Assembly: GCA_003446605.1 (NCBI GenBank)
Contig: DMDF01000104.1
Coordinates: forward strand, 1 to 11,637
From: Anaerolineaceae bacterium
GTDB taxonomy: Bacteria; Chloroflexota; Anaerolineae; Anaerolineales; Anaerolineaceae
DNA: 11,637 nucleotides
Direction of reading: 5' to 3'
Shown here: one piece after another, positions 1 to 7,859 of the stretch
How positions within the stretch are numbered: the stretch's first letter is position 1
Layout: each line of letters opens with the position of its first letter
Made by a program: the position numbers and the translations under genes
The notes under the pieces: model-generated
Seen by the model: the letters and a program-made list of their open reading frames with translations, nothing else
Database searches by the model: none
Told to the model about the DNA's origin: nothing

Positions 1-858
1 AAATTCCGCTTTCATGCTTTCAGCCTGTAAAAGGGGTTGCGATAATTCAACACCAACCAACGACCAGGTCCCCGAACTGATGTAAAGATAATTGGGATCA
101 TCTACCGGTACTGCTGTTACTGCACTTGCTGTATCATGGCAAGCCGGTAATACAACTTGGATAGATAGCTTTTTATCATCGGGGGTGAGATGCGCATGAA
201 TTTTTCCCAGCCTGGTTCCGGGTGCCAGCACTTGCTGAAAAATACCGGTCGGGATATCCAACTTTCTCAATAATGGATATGCCCATTTTTTCTGAATCTG
301 ATCAAAACACTGAGTTGTTGTAGCGATGGAGTATTCCGTTGCTTTTTCACCACAAAGCCAAAAATGAAATAGGTCTGGGAGCATCATCAATGAATGCGCC
401 TCATCTATTAAATATGGCTCCTGCAAACGAGTTGTGTACAATTGAAAAAGAGTATTAAACTGCATTGGGTAGTTGCCCGTTTGAAAATATATGTCCTGCA
501 GCGAGACTTTTTCACAAGCCATTTCCAGAATCGCGTTGGTACGGTTATCACGATAATGGTAAGGGTTCGAAAGCAATCTGCCTTTCTTATCCAATAAGGC
601 ATAATCTACGCCCCAAGTATCAACTCCAACACTGTCAATTTGGGAACCGTACTTTTCGATTGATTTTTGCAATCCAATTTGAATTTGCTGCCAAATATTT
701 AAGACGTCGGTGTAGAGATTATCTTGAAGCTGAACCGGATAAATTGGGAAACGGTGAATTTCTTCTAGGACCAGTCTATCATCATGGAAATGACCAGTAA
801 TCGTCCGACCACTGGCAGCTCCAACATCGAATGCAACAATTTTCCCGTTTTTTGTCAT
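1..858 (-). CDS. rhaB: Rhamnulokinase-family FGGY sugar kinase, C-terminal part cut by window edge
   Basis: ATP-dependent cytoplasmic kinase expected to phosphorylate C1 of a 6-deoxyketose such as L-rhamnulose or L-fuculose. The 286 residues present are the N-terminal domain and the beginning of the second domain; the family is usually about 470-490 residues, so the end lies beyond position 1. Visible family marks are the phosphate loop FDVGAASGR (residues 10-18), GVDTWGVDYALLD (78-90), YRDNRT (102-107), the likely catalytic base in CHDTASAV (Asp242) and the nucleotide-binding SSGTWSLVG (261-269). The start is fixed because an in-frame TGA lies two codons upstream of the ATG; the ribosome site is weak (GAG). 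It follows the xylulokinase-like gene after 38 bp in the same operon. Bacteroides-type fucose kinases also belong to this family, so the true substrate may be L-fuculose rather than L-rhamnulose. Confidence 0.9.
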   Translation of the reverse strand, partial: MTKNGKIVAFDVGAASGRTITGHFHDDRLVLEEIHRFPIYPVQLQDNLYTDVLNIWQQIQIGLQKSIEKYGSQIDSVGVDTWGVDYALLDKKGRLLSNPYHYRDNRTNAILEMACEKVSLQDIYFQTGNYPMQFNTLFQLYTTRLQEPYLIDEAHSLMMLPDLFHFWLCGEKATEYSIATTTQCFDQIQKKWAYPLLRKLDIPTGIFQQVLAPGTRLGKIHAHLTPDDKKLSIQVVLPACHDTASAVTAVPVDDPNYLYISSGTWSLVGVELSQPLLQAESMKAEF

Positions 859-896
859 CTGGTCTCAAAACAATGCACTTAATAGAAAAATCCAAA

Positions 897-2405
897 CTAA
901 ATGTTTTTATATAACGGTCTTATCTTCTCATACAGGTCAAGAAACAGATGGTACTGTTTGCCATATTGTTCTGATCCACCAGGAAAGAAAACATGCTGGT
1001 CGGTTGTTACAATTTTATCCACTGTATCCTTATATGATGAATACAGCCCCAGCGCTCTTCCGCACAGAAGAATATTTCCAAGATTCGCGGTATCTGCTAC
1101 CGAAACAGTAGCAATGGGTTTCTGCAAAACTTTTCCTAGTATTTCAAGCCACAACTTGCTTTTAAGACCTCCACCAACAGCACGAACCTCATTAATTTTT
1201 ATTCCCAATGATTCCACGGTCTCAATGTTATTTCGGAATGCAAAAGAAACACCTTCCATTACTGCACGAATGAAATGTGCTTTACTGCTTTTAAGATTGA
1301 TCCCAAAGAAGACTCCGCGCGCGTCAGCATCCCAGTAGGGGGTCCGTTCTCCGTTCAGATATGGTAAAAAGGTCAATCCCTCACAGCCTTCAGGTATTGT
1401 CTCCGCGATTTCATTGTATTTTTTAAAAATGTCATCATCAGCGAGCAAGAGCTGATCGGATGGGTCAAATGTATTTTTAAACCATTCCAATGATTCTCCA
1501 GCAGTTTGCATAATACCCAATGTAATCCATTTATTCGGTAAACAATAATGCCAGCACATTGTTCGATCCTTAGGATCAACCAGGGGTTGGTCAGAACACA
1601 CTGAAATCACCCCGGCTGTCCCTAGAATCAGAGTTACTTGTCCCGCCTCGGTCATCCCTGCTCCAAGTGCCGACGCAGAATTATCCGAACTGCCATTCAC
1701 AACTGGAATTCCAACTTTTAATCCGGTAAGCTGGCTTGCTTCTTTGCTCACCGTGCCAATCATCGAATCAGAGGGCATCACTTCAGGGAAGTAATCTTTT
1801 GGAATAGCAAAATAGTCAAATACATCTGATGACCAAACTTCTTTCTGCACATTAAACAAGAGGGTCCCACTTGCTTCAGCATAATCTGTTACCATCCGCC
1901 CGGTTAGCTTATATTTTAGGTAATCTTTAGCCACTAATACATGGGCTGTACGCGACCATATCTCAGGCTGATTTTCCTGCACCCATTTCATATGAAGTGC
2001 GGTATATGTCGTGGTCGCAAAGTTCCCGGTTTCTCGCATCAACAGATCACAAGCAAAATCATCCTTTTTAATACGATCAGCGATCTGTGAAGATCGTTGA
2101 TCCATCCATGTAATGGCAGGGCGTATGATTCGATCCTGGGCGTCTAAGTAAACCTGGGTGTGCATTTGACCACACAATCCAATACCTGCAACCTGATCCA
2201 TTTCTGCAGGGAATTGCTTTTTCATGGATCGGCACACATTAATGAACCCTTCCCACCAAACCTGGGGATCCTGCTCGGCAAAACCCACATATGGAACCAG
2301 TATCGGGTAATTACAAGTTTGGGTACATACCACTTCACCACTTTCTTTAAATAAACTTCCTTTAAGGCTGGTTGTACCCAGATCAAAACCTAAAAGATAA
2401 TTCAT
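897..2405 (-). CDS. xylB: Xylulokinase-family FGGY carbohydrate kinase
   Basis: Cytoplasmic ATP-dependent sugar kinase of 502 residues, full length for the xylulokinase family (about 480-510). The N-terminal phosphate loop is GFDLGTTSLKG (6-16). The ketose-contacting GQMH motif is at 79-82, IRPAITWMDQR at 94-104, and the probable catalytic base Asp241 sits in NGSSDNSASALGAG. The C-terminal ATPase half shows LPYLNGERTPYWD (348-360) and the adenosine-site glycines of AVGGGLKSKLW (409-419). The ATG overlaps the stop of the upstream permease by 4 bp (ATGA), which implies translational coupling; AAGGAAG lies 5 bp before the start. A second kinase beside a rhamnulokinase-type enzyme suggests that the locus handles two sugars, or that this one acts on D-xylulose, D-ribulose or a related ketose. 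The family call is firm, the substrate is not. LsrK-type autoinducer kinase was considered and is less likely. Confidence 0.88.
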   Translation of the reverse strand: MNYLLGFDLGTTSLKGSLFKESGEVVCTQTCNYPILVPYVGFAEQDPQVWWEGFINVCRSMKKQFPAEMDQVAGIGLCGQMHTQVYLDAQDRIIRPAITWMDQRSSQIADRIKKDDFACDLLMRETGNFATTTYTALHMKWVQENQPEIWSRTAHVLVAKDYLKYKLTGRMVTDYAEASGTLLFNVQKEVWSSDVFDYFAIPKDYFPEVMPSDSMIGTVSKEASQLTGLKVGIPVVNGSSDNSASALGAGMTEAGQVTLILGTAGVISVCSDQPLVDPKDRTMCWHYCLPNKWITLGIMQTAGESLEWFKNTFDPSDQLLLADDDIFKKYNEIAETIPEGCEGLTFLPYLNGERTPYWDADARGVFFGINLKSSKAHFIRAVMEGVSFAFRNNIETVESLGIKINEVRAVGGGLKSKLWLEILGKVLQKPIATVSVADTANLGNILLCGRALGLYSSYKDTVDKIVTTDQHVFFPGGSEQYGKQYHLFLDLYEKIRPLYKNI

Positions 2406-3385
2406 GAAAACTTCCTTTTCTGCGAATTCTTTTCAAGGAGGAATTTAACAACCATTACCAGGAGAAGAATGATGCCCCAGATAGCGATAGTTAGAAAATT
2501 ACTTACGCCCATCAAATTCAGTCCACTGGAAATCATCTGAAGAATAATGATAGAAATGATCAATCCGGATACTTTTCCAAACCCGCCACTGGCATTTACT
2601 CCCCCAAGCACAGAAGCCAGAACGGCTTGCAGCACATAGGATTCACCATAATCAGCTTTGGCTGAATTAAAACGGGCTATCATAATAATAGCTGCAACGC
2701 TTGATAGGATTCCGGAAATAATATATGTTTGGAATATTACTTTTTTATTGTCGACACCTGAGTACAGACAAGCGATTGGGTTAGACCCCATTAAATACAC
2801 GCGTGTCCCCAACGGTGTTTTCTCGAGAATCACTGTCATAACACCCGCACAGATGAGAAACACAAGCAAAGGTATGGGAATCCCTAAGAATGATCCGTTT
2901 CCAATAGTCAGGATTGCTTTAGGAAACCCTGAGATGACATAGCCTTTGGTGATAACCACTGAAATTCCGCCTATCATAATGGAAGTACCCAGAGTTGCCA
3001 AAATAGGGGAAATGCCTACAACTGCTATCAAGAAGCCATTCAAAAACCCAATGAGAATTCCAACAAGAAGACCTGCAAGAATTGCCAGTACCACAACACC
3101 GCTGCTATCTTGAACCACACCCTCTTGCGATACCATCCCGGTCAGTATAAACGCCATCACAATACCAGATAGGTTTGCCGATGCAACGATAGACAAATTG
3201 ATACCAGCTGTTAACATCGTAATCATCATTGCCAGAGATAAAACACCCAATTCAGGTAATTGATAACCCATCGATTGAAAATTATTAAAACTCATAAAAT
3301 CGTTGCCATTAAAGATCCACATCATTACCATCACAACAATCATTGCAACGATCAGAATAGATAGGTAAGATATTTTTTGTCGCAA
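2402..3385 (-). CDS. Sugar ABC transporter permease 2 (RbsC/BPD_transp_2 family)
   Basis: Inner-membrane permease of a CUT2-type sugar importer, 327 residues, the usual length for the family. It is hydrophobic almost throughout, with about 8-10 predicted membrane segments and a lysine/arginine-rich tail. The family motif is seen as LGGVNASGGFGKVSG near the C-terminus. The start codon is TTG: no better codon is present, and a perfect GGAGGA ribosome site (3391-3396 on the other strand) lies 5 bp upstream. It sits 15 bp after the first permease and overlaps the kinase start by 4 bp. Since its sequence is clearly different from its neighbour, the channel is probably a heterodimer of the two, as in RhaP/RhaQ and LsrC/LsrD systems. 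The exact substrate cannot be read from the permease. Confidence 0.93.
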   Translation of the reverse strand: MRQKISYLSILIVAMIVVMVMMWIFNGNDFMSFNNFQSMGYQLPELGVLSLAMMITMLTAGINLSIVASANLSGIVMAFILTGMVSQEGVVQDSSGVVVLAILAGLLVGILIGFLNGFLIAVVGISPILATLGTSIMIGGISVVITKGYVISGFPKAILTIGNGSFLGIPIPLLVFLICAGVMTVILEKTPLGTRVYLMGSNPIACLYSGVDNKKVIFQTYIISGILSSVAAIIMIARFNSAKADYGESYVLQAVLASVLGGVNASGGFGKVSGLIISIIILQMISSGLNLMGVSNFLTIAIWGIILLLVMVVKFLLEKNSQKRKFS

Positions 3386-3390
3386 AGTGT

Positions 3391-3396
3391 TCCTCC
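3391..3396 (-). promoter_or_regulatory. Ribosome-binding site deciding a TTG start (permease 2)
   Basis: GGAGGA on the minus strand, 5 nt before the TTG codon at 3385-3383. It is the strongest Shine-Dalgarno match inside the operon and is the reason to accept the rare start codon. Confidence 0.8.
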
Positions 3397-3400
3397 AGTA

Positions 3401-4402
3401 TTAATTTGATTCAGTTATCACACGCTTCCGTGTAATCTTTTTTCGTCTATAAGCGCTCACCCCAACACTGATGATGATGACCAAACCAATGACTACCTCA
3501 TACCATTGTGAGGGAACACGCATTAGTGTCAATCCATTGCTCAATATAGCGATCAACGATACTCCCAGGATCATACCCGGTATGCTTCCGGTTCCACCCA
3601 TCAAACTGGCACCACCAAGTACCACAGCTGCGATCACATCCATTTCCTTTCCAACCAGAGAGTTAGGCGCCACTGTTTGAACCAACAAAGCCTGAATGAC
3701 ACTTCCTATTCCAGCCATAAGACCCATATATCCATACACAAATAAGGTTAGACCAAAGATATTAAAACCAGCTCTTTGTGCAGACCCGATATTTCCACCC
3801 ATTGCATAAATGCTGCGACCCAGAACCGTATGTTTCAATATGAACCAACTTATCACAAGAAGTACGAACCAGATGACTGTTATGATTGACAGACCATAGG
3901 GAGCGCCAGTTTCTGAATAGAGTGTAAACACACGTATGGAAGAAAATTCGTCAAACCATTCAGGAAAACCATATAACCATTTTCCTTCTGAAACCACCGT
4001 TAAAAGTCCATAAAAGATATTTTGCGTTGCAATCGTGGTAATGATGCTGGGGATTTTGAAAAAATAGATGAAAACCGCATTCAACATACCCAGGAGGATT
4101 CCAAGCCCCCCTGCCACCAGAAATACAAGCGCCATATTCATGCTATCCCCATGTTTCAAGAGAAGAACGGCAATCGTGTACCCAGTTACAGTGGCTACCG
4201 CAGTAAATGACATATCAATACCACCCGAGATTAAAACAAATAACATTCCTATTGCAAAAGTACCCATCAGAGAAGTGCTTTTAAGAAGATCAAACAAGTT
4301 TTCCACAGTGAAAAAGCTCGGGTTAATAGCTGTAATCACGATAGCTAATACAATGATCACCAGTAGAACATAGGTTTCGTGTCGATATAATAGTTTCTTC
4401 AT
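3401..4402 (-). CDS. Sugar ABC transporter permease 1 (RbsC/BPD_transp_2 family)
   Basis: Inner-membrane channel subunit of the CUT2 sugar importer, 333 residues. It has multiple hydrophobic segments, a short basic N-terminus (MKKLLYRHE) and a very basic C-terminal tail (YRRKKITRKR) expected on the cytoplasmic side. The conserved family stretch is VLGGASLMGGTGSIPG in the C-terminal third. The ATG start has AAGGAC 8 nt upstream, overlapping the stop of the ATPase gene, so the two genes are 12 bp apart and probably translationally linked. Together with permease 2 it would form the translocation pathway fed by the lipoprotein encoded upstream and powered by the ATPase. Two non-identical permeases are typical of rhamnose and Lsr-type importers; ribose and xylose systems usually have one. 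Confidence 0.93.
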   Translation of the reverse strand: MKKLLYRHETYVLLVIIVLAIVITAINPSFFTVENLFDLLKSTSLMGTFAIGMLFVLISGGIDMSFTAVATVTGYTIAVLLLKHGDSMNMALVFLVAGGLGILLGMLNAVFIYFFKIPSIITTIATQNIFYGLLTVVSEGKWLYGFPEWFDEFSSIRVFTLYSETGAPYGLSIITVIWFVLLVISWFILKHTVLGRSIYAMGGNIGSAQRAGFNIFGLTLFVYGYMGLMAGIGSVIQALLVQTVAPNSLVGKEMDVIAAVVLGGASLMGGTGSIPGMILGVSLIAILSNGLTLMRVPSQWYEVVIGLVIIISVGVSAYRRKKITRKRVITESN

Positions 4403-4414
4403 TTATTGTTGTCC

Positions 4415-5911
4415 TTAAAATGTACCGTTAACATAATCCTGTATTTCATCCATCGTCACTTTAGCGGTATCAAATTCGCGAACGATTATGCCTTTTCTCA
4501 TCACTAAAACACGATTGCAGTTGTTAAACACCTCAGGGATTTCTTCAGAGATCAAAATGATAGCAATTCCTTGTTTTGCAAGTTCACGGATGATCTCGTG
4601 AATGGAAAATTTTGCCGCAATATCAATTCCAATAGTGGGTCCATCCAAGATTAATATTCTCGGATTGGTAGCGATCCATTTTGCCAAGACTACGCGTTGC
4701 TGATTTCCACCGGATAGAGTCTGGACAGGAGAATCAACACCAGGTATTTTGATCGCCAGGTTCTCAACGAGCTGCTGAATTCTCTCCCTCTTCTTTTTCT
4801 TATCGATCAAACGAAATTTGTTAACCAAAGAATCGATCGTCGTGATGATGATATTGTCACCAACCGGTTGAACGTTGATCAACCCCTGTACATGCCGGTC
4901 CTCTGGTACATACGCAATTCCGAATTTCAAAGCATCTTGTACGGACCGGATTTTGACATTTTTCTCATTAATGAGGATCTCCCCTTTATCAGGTTTGGTA
5001 ATCCCAAACAAAGAGAGTGCCAATTCTGTTCGTCCAGAACCTAGTAAGCCAGTAATGCCAAGGATTTCACCCGGACGAAGATCAAAAGAGATATCTTTGT
5101 AATCACCTGCTCGGCTCAAATCACGACACTCCAATATAGGTACATTTGACTTTAATTCAGGCGTGAAATTTCTATATTCAACTTTTTTTCCAGTCATTAA
5201 AAAGGTTAACTTTTTATCATTTAATTCATGAGCTGGATAAACACCGATCATCTTTCCATCGCGAATAACACTCACCCGATCCGCGATTTGAAGAACTTCA
5301 TTCAATTTATGGCTGACAAACATCGTTGTTATTCCCTTAGCTTTCATGTCTTTAACAACTGCTAAAAGAGAATCCACTTCATGCTTCGTTAAAGAAGCGG
5401 TAGGCTCATCCATGACTATAAGGTTAACATCGCGGGTCAACGAACGGAGAATCGCGACCAACTGCTGATCTGCAATGGAGATTTCTCCCACCAAAGCATC
5501 AAGCGGTAAACTGACATTGATTCGCGCCATCGCTTTTTCTGCTATCTTCTTCATATTTTCCCATTGAACATACCTCTTATGGTCACCTACCAATTCACAC
5601 AGAGCGATATTCTCAGCCACGGTGAGATTTGGGAAAAGAGAAAGATCTTGATAGATAACTTGAATGCCTTTATCGATTGCATTGATGGCTTTGTAGTTCT
5701 GCACAGGTTCTCCCTGTATTTCAATGATTGAACCCGGGTCAGGATCGATGGTTCCCGAGATTATTTTTATCATGGTCGATTTTCCAGAGCCATTTTCACC
5801 AACCAGGCAGTGAATTTCGCCTTTTTGCAACTCAAAATCAACACTATCAAGCGCAGTAACCCCTGCATACTGTTTACTTACTCTTTTCAATGACAAAAAT
5901 GGAACTGTCAT
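4415..5911 (-). CDS. Sugar ABC transporter ATP-binding protein, two fused ATPase domains (RbsA/RhaT/MglA type)
   Basis: Cytoplasmic ATPase of the CUT2 importer, 498 residues with the chosen ATG at 5911. A TTG 15 bp further upstream is in frame but has no ribosome site, while GAGG lies 7 nt before the ATG. The N-terminal half has Walker A GENGSGKST (38-46), Q-loop Gln88, a slightly degenerate signature ISIADQQ (144-150), Walker B with Asp168-Glu169 (MDEPTAS) and switch His201. The C-terminal half has a degenerate Walker A GLLGSGRT (288-295), a good signature LSGGNQQ (399-405), Walker B ILILDGP, in which the usual catalytic glutamate is Gly424, and Glu456 in place of the switch histidine. One half of such proteins is commonly impaired, so only one ATP site is expected to turn over. 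The gene follows the binding-protein gene after 107 bp that include a strong stem-loop. Confidence 0.95.
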   Translation of the reverse strand: MTVPFLSLKRVSKQYAGVTALDSVDFELQKGEIHCLVGENGSGKSTMIKIISGTIDPDPGSIIEIQGEPVQNYKAINAIDKGIQVIYQDLSLFPNLTVAENIALCELVGDHKRYVQWENMKKIAEKAMARINVSLPLDALVGEISIADQQLVAILRSLTRDVNLIVMDEPTASLTKHEVDSLLAVVKDMKAKGITTMFVSHKLNEVLQIADRVSVIRDGKMIGVYPAHELNDKKLTFLMTGKKVEYRNFTPELKSNVPILECRDLSRAGDYKDISFDLRPGEILGITGLLGSGRTELALSLFGITKPDKGEILINEKNVKIRSVQDALKFGIAYVPEDRHVQGLINVQPVGDNIIITTIDSLVNKFRLIDKKKKRERIQQLVENLAIKIPGVDSPVQTLSGGNQQRVVLAKWIATNPRILILDGPTIGIDIAAKFSIHEIIRELAKQGIAIILISEEIPEVFNNCNRVLVMRKGIIVREFDTAKVTMDEIQDYVNGTF

Positions 5912-5971
5912 ATCTAAACCTCGCAAGTACTATTATATGTTTACAAATATGATAAATTTGGTATAAATCTT

Positions 5972-6000
5972 GGGCTTCTCCCGGTGCAAGAGAGAAGCCC
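5972..6000 (-). terminator. Intercistronic stem-loop after the binding-protein gene
   Basis: A perfect 9-bp stem (GGGCTTCTC / GAGAAGCCC) with an 11-nt loop starts 18 bp after the stop codon of the binding-protein gene. On the minus-strand transcript it is followed by AAGATTTATACC rather than a clean U run, so it is more likely a partial terminator or a 3'-end stabiliser than a full stop. Such elements between binding-protein and membrane-component genes are known to raise the level of the former. The plus-strand copy is followed by TTTGTTT, but no plus-strand gene ends there. Confidence 0.65.
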
Positions 6001-6018
6001 TTTGTTTAAGGAAGGTAA

Positions 6019-7014
6019 TTAGAATCCAAGAGAATCTGCATTCTCAGGAGTAATGAAGAGGGTCGCATCCAATTTAACGACCTGTCCATCAACTGTAACT
6101 GTCCCAAGCCCTGGGATTTCCACGCCACTTTCGATTTCATTTCCTTCAAGTAAGTAATTCGCTAACCATACCATACCATAACCGGCATCAGCGGGATTCC
6201 ACAGGATCCCTTCTTTCAGAGACCCATCCGCCAGATATGGAGCAGCCTGTGAAGGAATCACATTGCCGACCACTGCAATTTGGTCTGTCAGACCTTTTTC
6301 CTTTAATGCTTGTGCGGCTCCGATAGGACCAAGTGATCCAAACCCAATAATACCTTTGAGGTCAGGGTAGGCTTTGATCAATTCAAGGGTTTTCTGCCGT
6401 GCAAGTTCCTGGTCTTCACCGCAGGGGATGCGTTCTGTAACAAGTGTAAGATTCGGATATTTTTCCTGAGCGTATGCAATACCAGTATCTGCCCAGAAAT
6501 TATGCAGAGGTACAGTAAGACCACCAACAAAAATCGCATATTCACCGCTATCGCCCATGTGGCGGACTAATTGATCCCACGCACTTTGTGCAAAGCTGAC
6601 ATTGTCGATCGCCTCAAAATCATAATCGGTGCCTACTTGATCGGGAGACTCATGCGTGATGACAATAATTCCCTTTTCCTTTGCTTTTTCAAAAACCGGT
6701 TCGAGTGCTTTAGCATCATTCGGGACAACAGCAATTGCATCCACGCCTTTTGAAATTAAATCCTCGATGATTTTTACTTGCTGAGCCGGATCCGCTTGTG
6801 CAGGACCTGTTTGATAAGCATTCACCCCTAATTCCTGAGCTGCTTTATCAACACCAGTCTCCACCACGTTGAACCAAGGAATACCTGTGATCTTCACAAC
6901 CACCGCAATTTCATATGGCTCCTCTTCCGCTACTGGTTTTGGCGAACAAGCTGCCAGTAGGCTCAACACCGTTACCAGCGAAATGAGACTTACTACGAAC
7001 ATTTTCTTTTTCAT
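6019..7014 (-). CDS. Sugar ABC transporter substrate-binding lipoprotein (RhaS/LsrB/RbsB-like)
   Basis: Extracytoplasmic solute receptor of the CUT2 importer, 331 residues. I chose the ATG at 7014 because GGAG lies 6 nt before it and it gives a clean lipoprotein signal: basic MKKKM, hydrophobic core, lipobox LAAC with Cys23. An in-frame ATG 33 bp upstream lacks a ribosome site and would add a charged extension. The mature part is a periplasmic-binding-protein type 1 fold (Peripla_BP_4): first strand YEIAVVVKITGIPWFN, then GVDAIAVVPNDAKALEP, VITHESPD and FGSLGPIGAAQALKEKGL. The order of motifs and the preference for PWF after the first strand resemble the rhamnose and autoinducer-2 receptors (RhaS, LsrB). 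The 160-bp leader between this gene and fucA holds palindromes, and the gene is followed by a stem-loop; both suggest that its expression is set separately. Substrate inferred from context: a deoxyhexose or pentose. Confidence 0.93.
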   Translation of the reverse strand: MKKKMFVVSLISLVTVLSLLAACSPKPVAEEEPYEIAVVVKITGIPWFNVVETGVDKAAQELGVNAYQTGPAQADPAQQVKIIEDLISKGVDAIAVVPNDAKALEPVFEKAKEKGIIVITHESPDQVGTDYDFEAIDNVSFAQSAWDQLVRHMGDSGEYAIFVGGLTVPLHNFWADTGIAYAQEKYPNLTLVTERIPCGEDQELARQKTLELIKAYPDLKGIIGFGSLGPIGAAQALKEKGLTDQIAVVGNVIPSQAAPYLADGSLKEGILWNPADAGYGMVWLANYLLEGNEIESGVEIPGLGTVTVDGQVVKLDATLFITPENADSLGF

Positions 7015-7118
7015 TGACTTCTCCTTTTTTATTTTGGGCATTTGCAATTTGCCTTATTTTTTTGACCGCTACCCTTGAGCGGACTAGCCCCAAATTTGAT
7101 CACATAGACCAAAACATG

Positions 7119-7138
7119 TCTTATTCGTTCGATTAAGA
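7119..7138. promoter_or_regulatory. Imperfect 20-bp palindrome upstream of the binding-protein gene
   Basis: Arms TCTTA and TAAGA enclose a CG-containing core (TTCGTTCGAT). Only one inner pair and the central pair do not match. It lies about 105 bp upstream of the binding-protein start in the largest gap inside the operon. Its size fits an operator for a dimeric repressor, but no clear promoter could be assigned next to it, so it may equally be an RNA stem. Confidence 0.3.
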
Positions 7139-7152
7139 ATCTTTCTATAGCA

Positions 7153-7170
7153 GGATATTTATAAATATCC
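7153..7170. repeat. Perfect 18-bp palindrome just after fucA
   Basis: GGATATTTATAAATATCC reads identically on both strands and starts 4 bp downstream of the fucA stop codon. Flanking CAG and CTG would extend it with a single-base bulge. It is AT-rich and lacks a following T run on the minus strand, so it is not a textbook terminator. A protein-binding site or an RNA processing/attenuation stem are the two readings. Confidence 0.5.
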
Positions 7171-7174
7171 CTGA

Positions 7175-7819
7175 TTACTGTCGTTGCCCGTATGTTTTAA
7201 ATCTCTCTCCGATAATCTTCATTTCGTCATCCGAAAGAATCACAGGTTCACCAATGCATTTGGATTGGTAATACAAACGTGAAACAAGCTCCAATTCTTC
7301 CGCTACCGCAAATGCCGCAGCAATATCCAAACCCACCGTGACAATGCCATGATTTGCCATCAGGCATGCATTGTACATTCCGATCGCTTCAATGATGTTG
7401 TCACATAATTCTTGTGTTCCATATGTTGCATACTTGGCTAATGGGACTTTATTCCCAGAGAAACCAATCAAATAATGCACTGCTGGTAATTCCCAGTTCA
7501 GACAAGCGATTGTGGTCGCATAAACCTGATGCGTGTGTACAACGGCATTGATATCAGCGCGATGCTTCAAAAGAGCCAAATGAAAACGGAGTTCACTTGA
7601 GGGTACAAGATCTCCCTCTACAATCGTCCCGTCAAGGTCAACAACAACAACATCCTCAGGTAGCAACTGCATATAATCCGCACCGCTTGGTTTTATAGCA
7701 ACCAAACCTTGTGAACGGTTTATAACACTTAGATTACCTCCTGACCCAGTCGTCAACTGAGAAGTAATCATTTTTTTGCCATATTCCACGATTGATTTAC
7801 GTTCTTCAAATAAAAGCAT
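7175..7819 (-). CDS. fucA: Class II aldolase, L-fuculose-1-phosphate aldolase type
   Basis: Zinc-dependent cytoplasmic aldolase of 214 residues (E. coli FucA has 215). It is expected to cleave L-fuculose 1-phosphate, or D-ribulose 1-phosphate, to DHAP and L-lactaldehyde or glycolaldehyde. All expected functional residues are visible: phosphate loop TGSGGNLS (24-31), PSSE with the catalytic Glu76, zinc ligands His95 and His97 (VVHTH) and His157 (ANHG), Tyr116 in VHYLI, and the C-terminal FKTYG with Tyr210. Each lies within a few residues of the E. coli position (Glu73, His92, His94, His155, Tyr113, Tyr209), and the C-terminal block LSDDEM..RFKTYG is FucA-like. The ATG has AGGAG 6 nt upstream. 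It is the first gene of the operon, directly behind a promoter with a palindromic operator. RhaD-type and AraD-type enzymes were considered; the length and tail favour FucA. Confidence 0.9.
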   Translation of the reverse strand: MLLFEERKSIVEYGKKMITSQLTTGSGGNLSVINRSQGLVAIKPSGADYMQLLPEDVVVVDLDGTIVEGDLVPSSELRFHLALLKHRADINAVVHTHQVYATTIACLNWELPAVHYLIGFSGNKVPLAKYATYGTQELCDNIIEAIGMYNACLMANHGIVTVGLDIAAAFAVAEELELVSRLYYQSKCIGEPVILSDDEMKIIGERFKTYGQRQ

Positions 7820-7859
7820 GAATTTCTCCTTTTTTAAGCAGCAACCAGCATTAAATAAA

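Noticed and set aside
465..800. 111-codon plus-strand ORF at the left end
   Set aside because: It is antisense to the clearly conserved rhamnulokinase-type gene and has no ribosome site or family features.
5932..5937. Perfect TATAAT on the minus strand just before the ATPase gene, suggesting an internal promoter
   Set aside because: No acceptable -35 hexamer occurs 16-18 nt upstream (CAAATT at 17) and there is no TG extension, so it may be chance in AT-rich DNA.
7066..7082. CCGCT/AGCGG stem-loop in the leader of the binding-protein gene as a terminator
   Set aside because: On the minus-strand transcript it is followed by an A run, not U residues, and the 5-bp stem is short.
897..7819. Autoinducer-2 uptake system (Lsr: receptor, fused ATPase, two permeases, FGGY kinase)
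   Set aside because: The transporter layout fits, but the kinase motifs are of the xylulokinase type, the aldolase is class II FucA-like rather than LsrF, and a rhamnulokinase-type gene is present, so a sugar pathway explains the set better.
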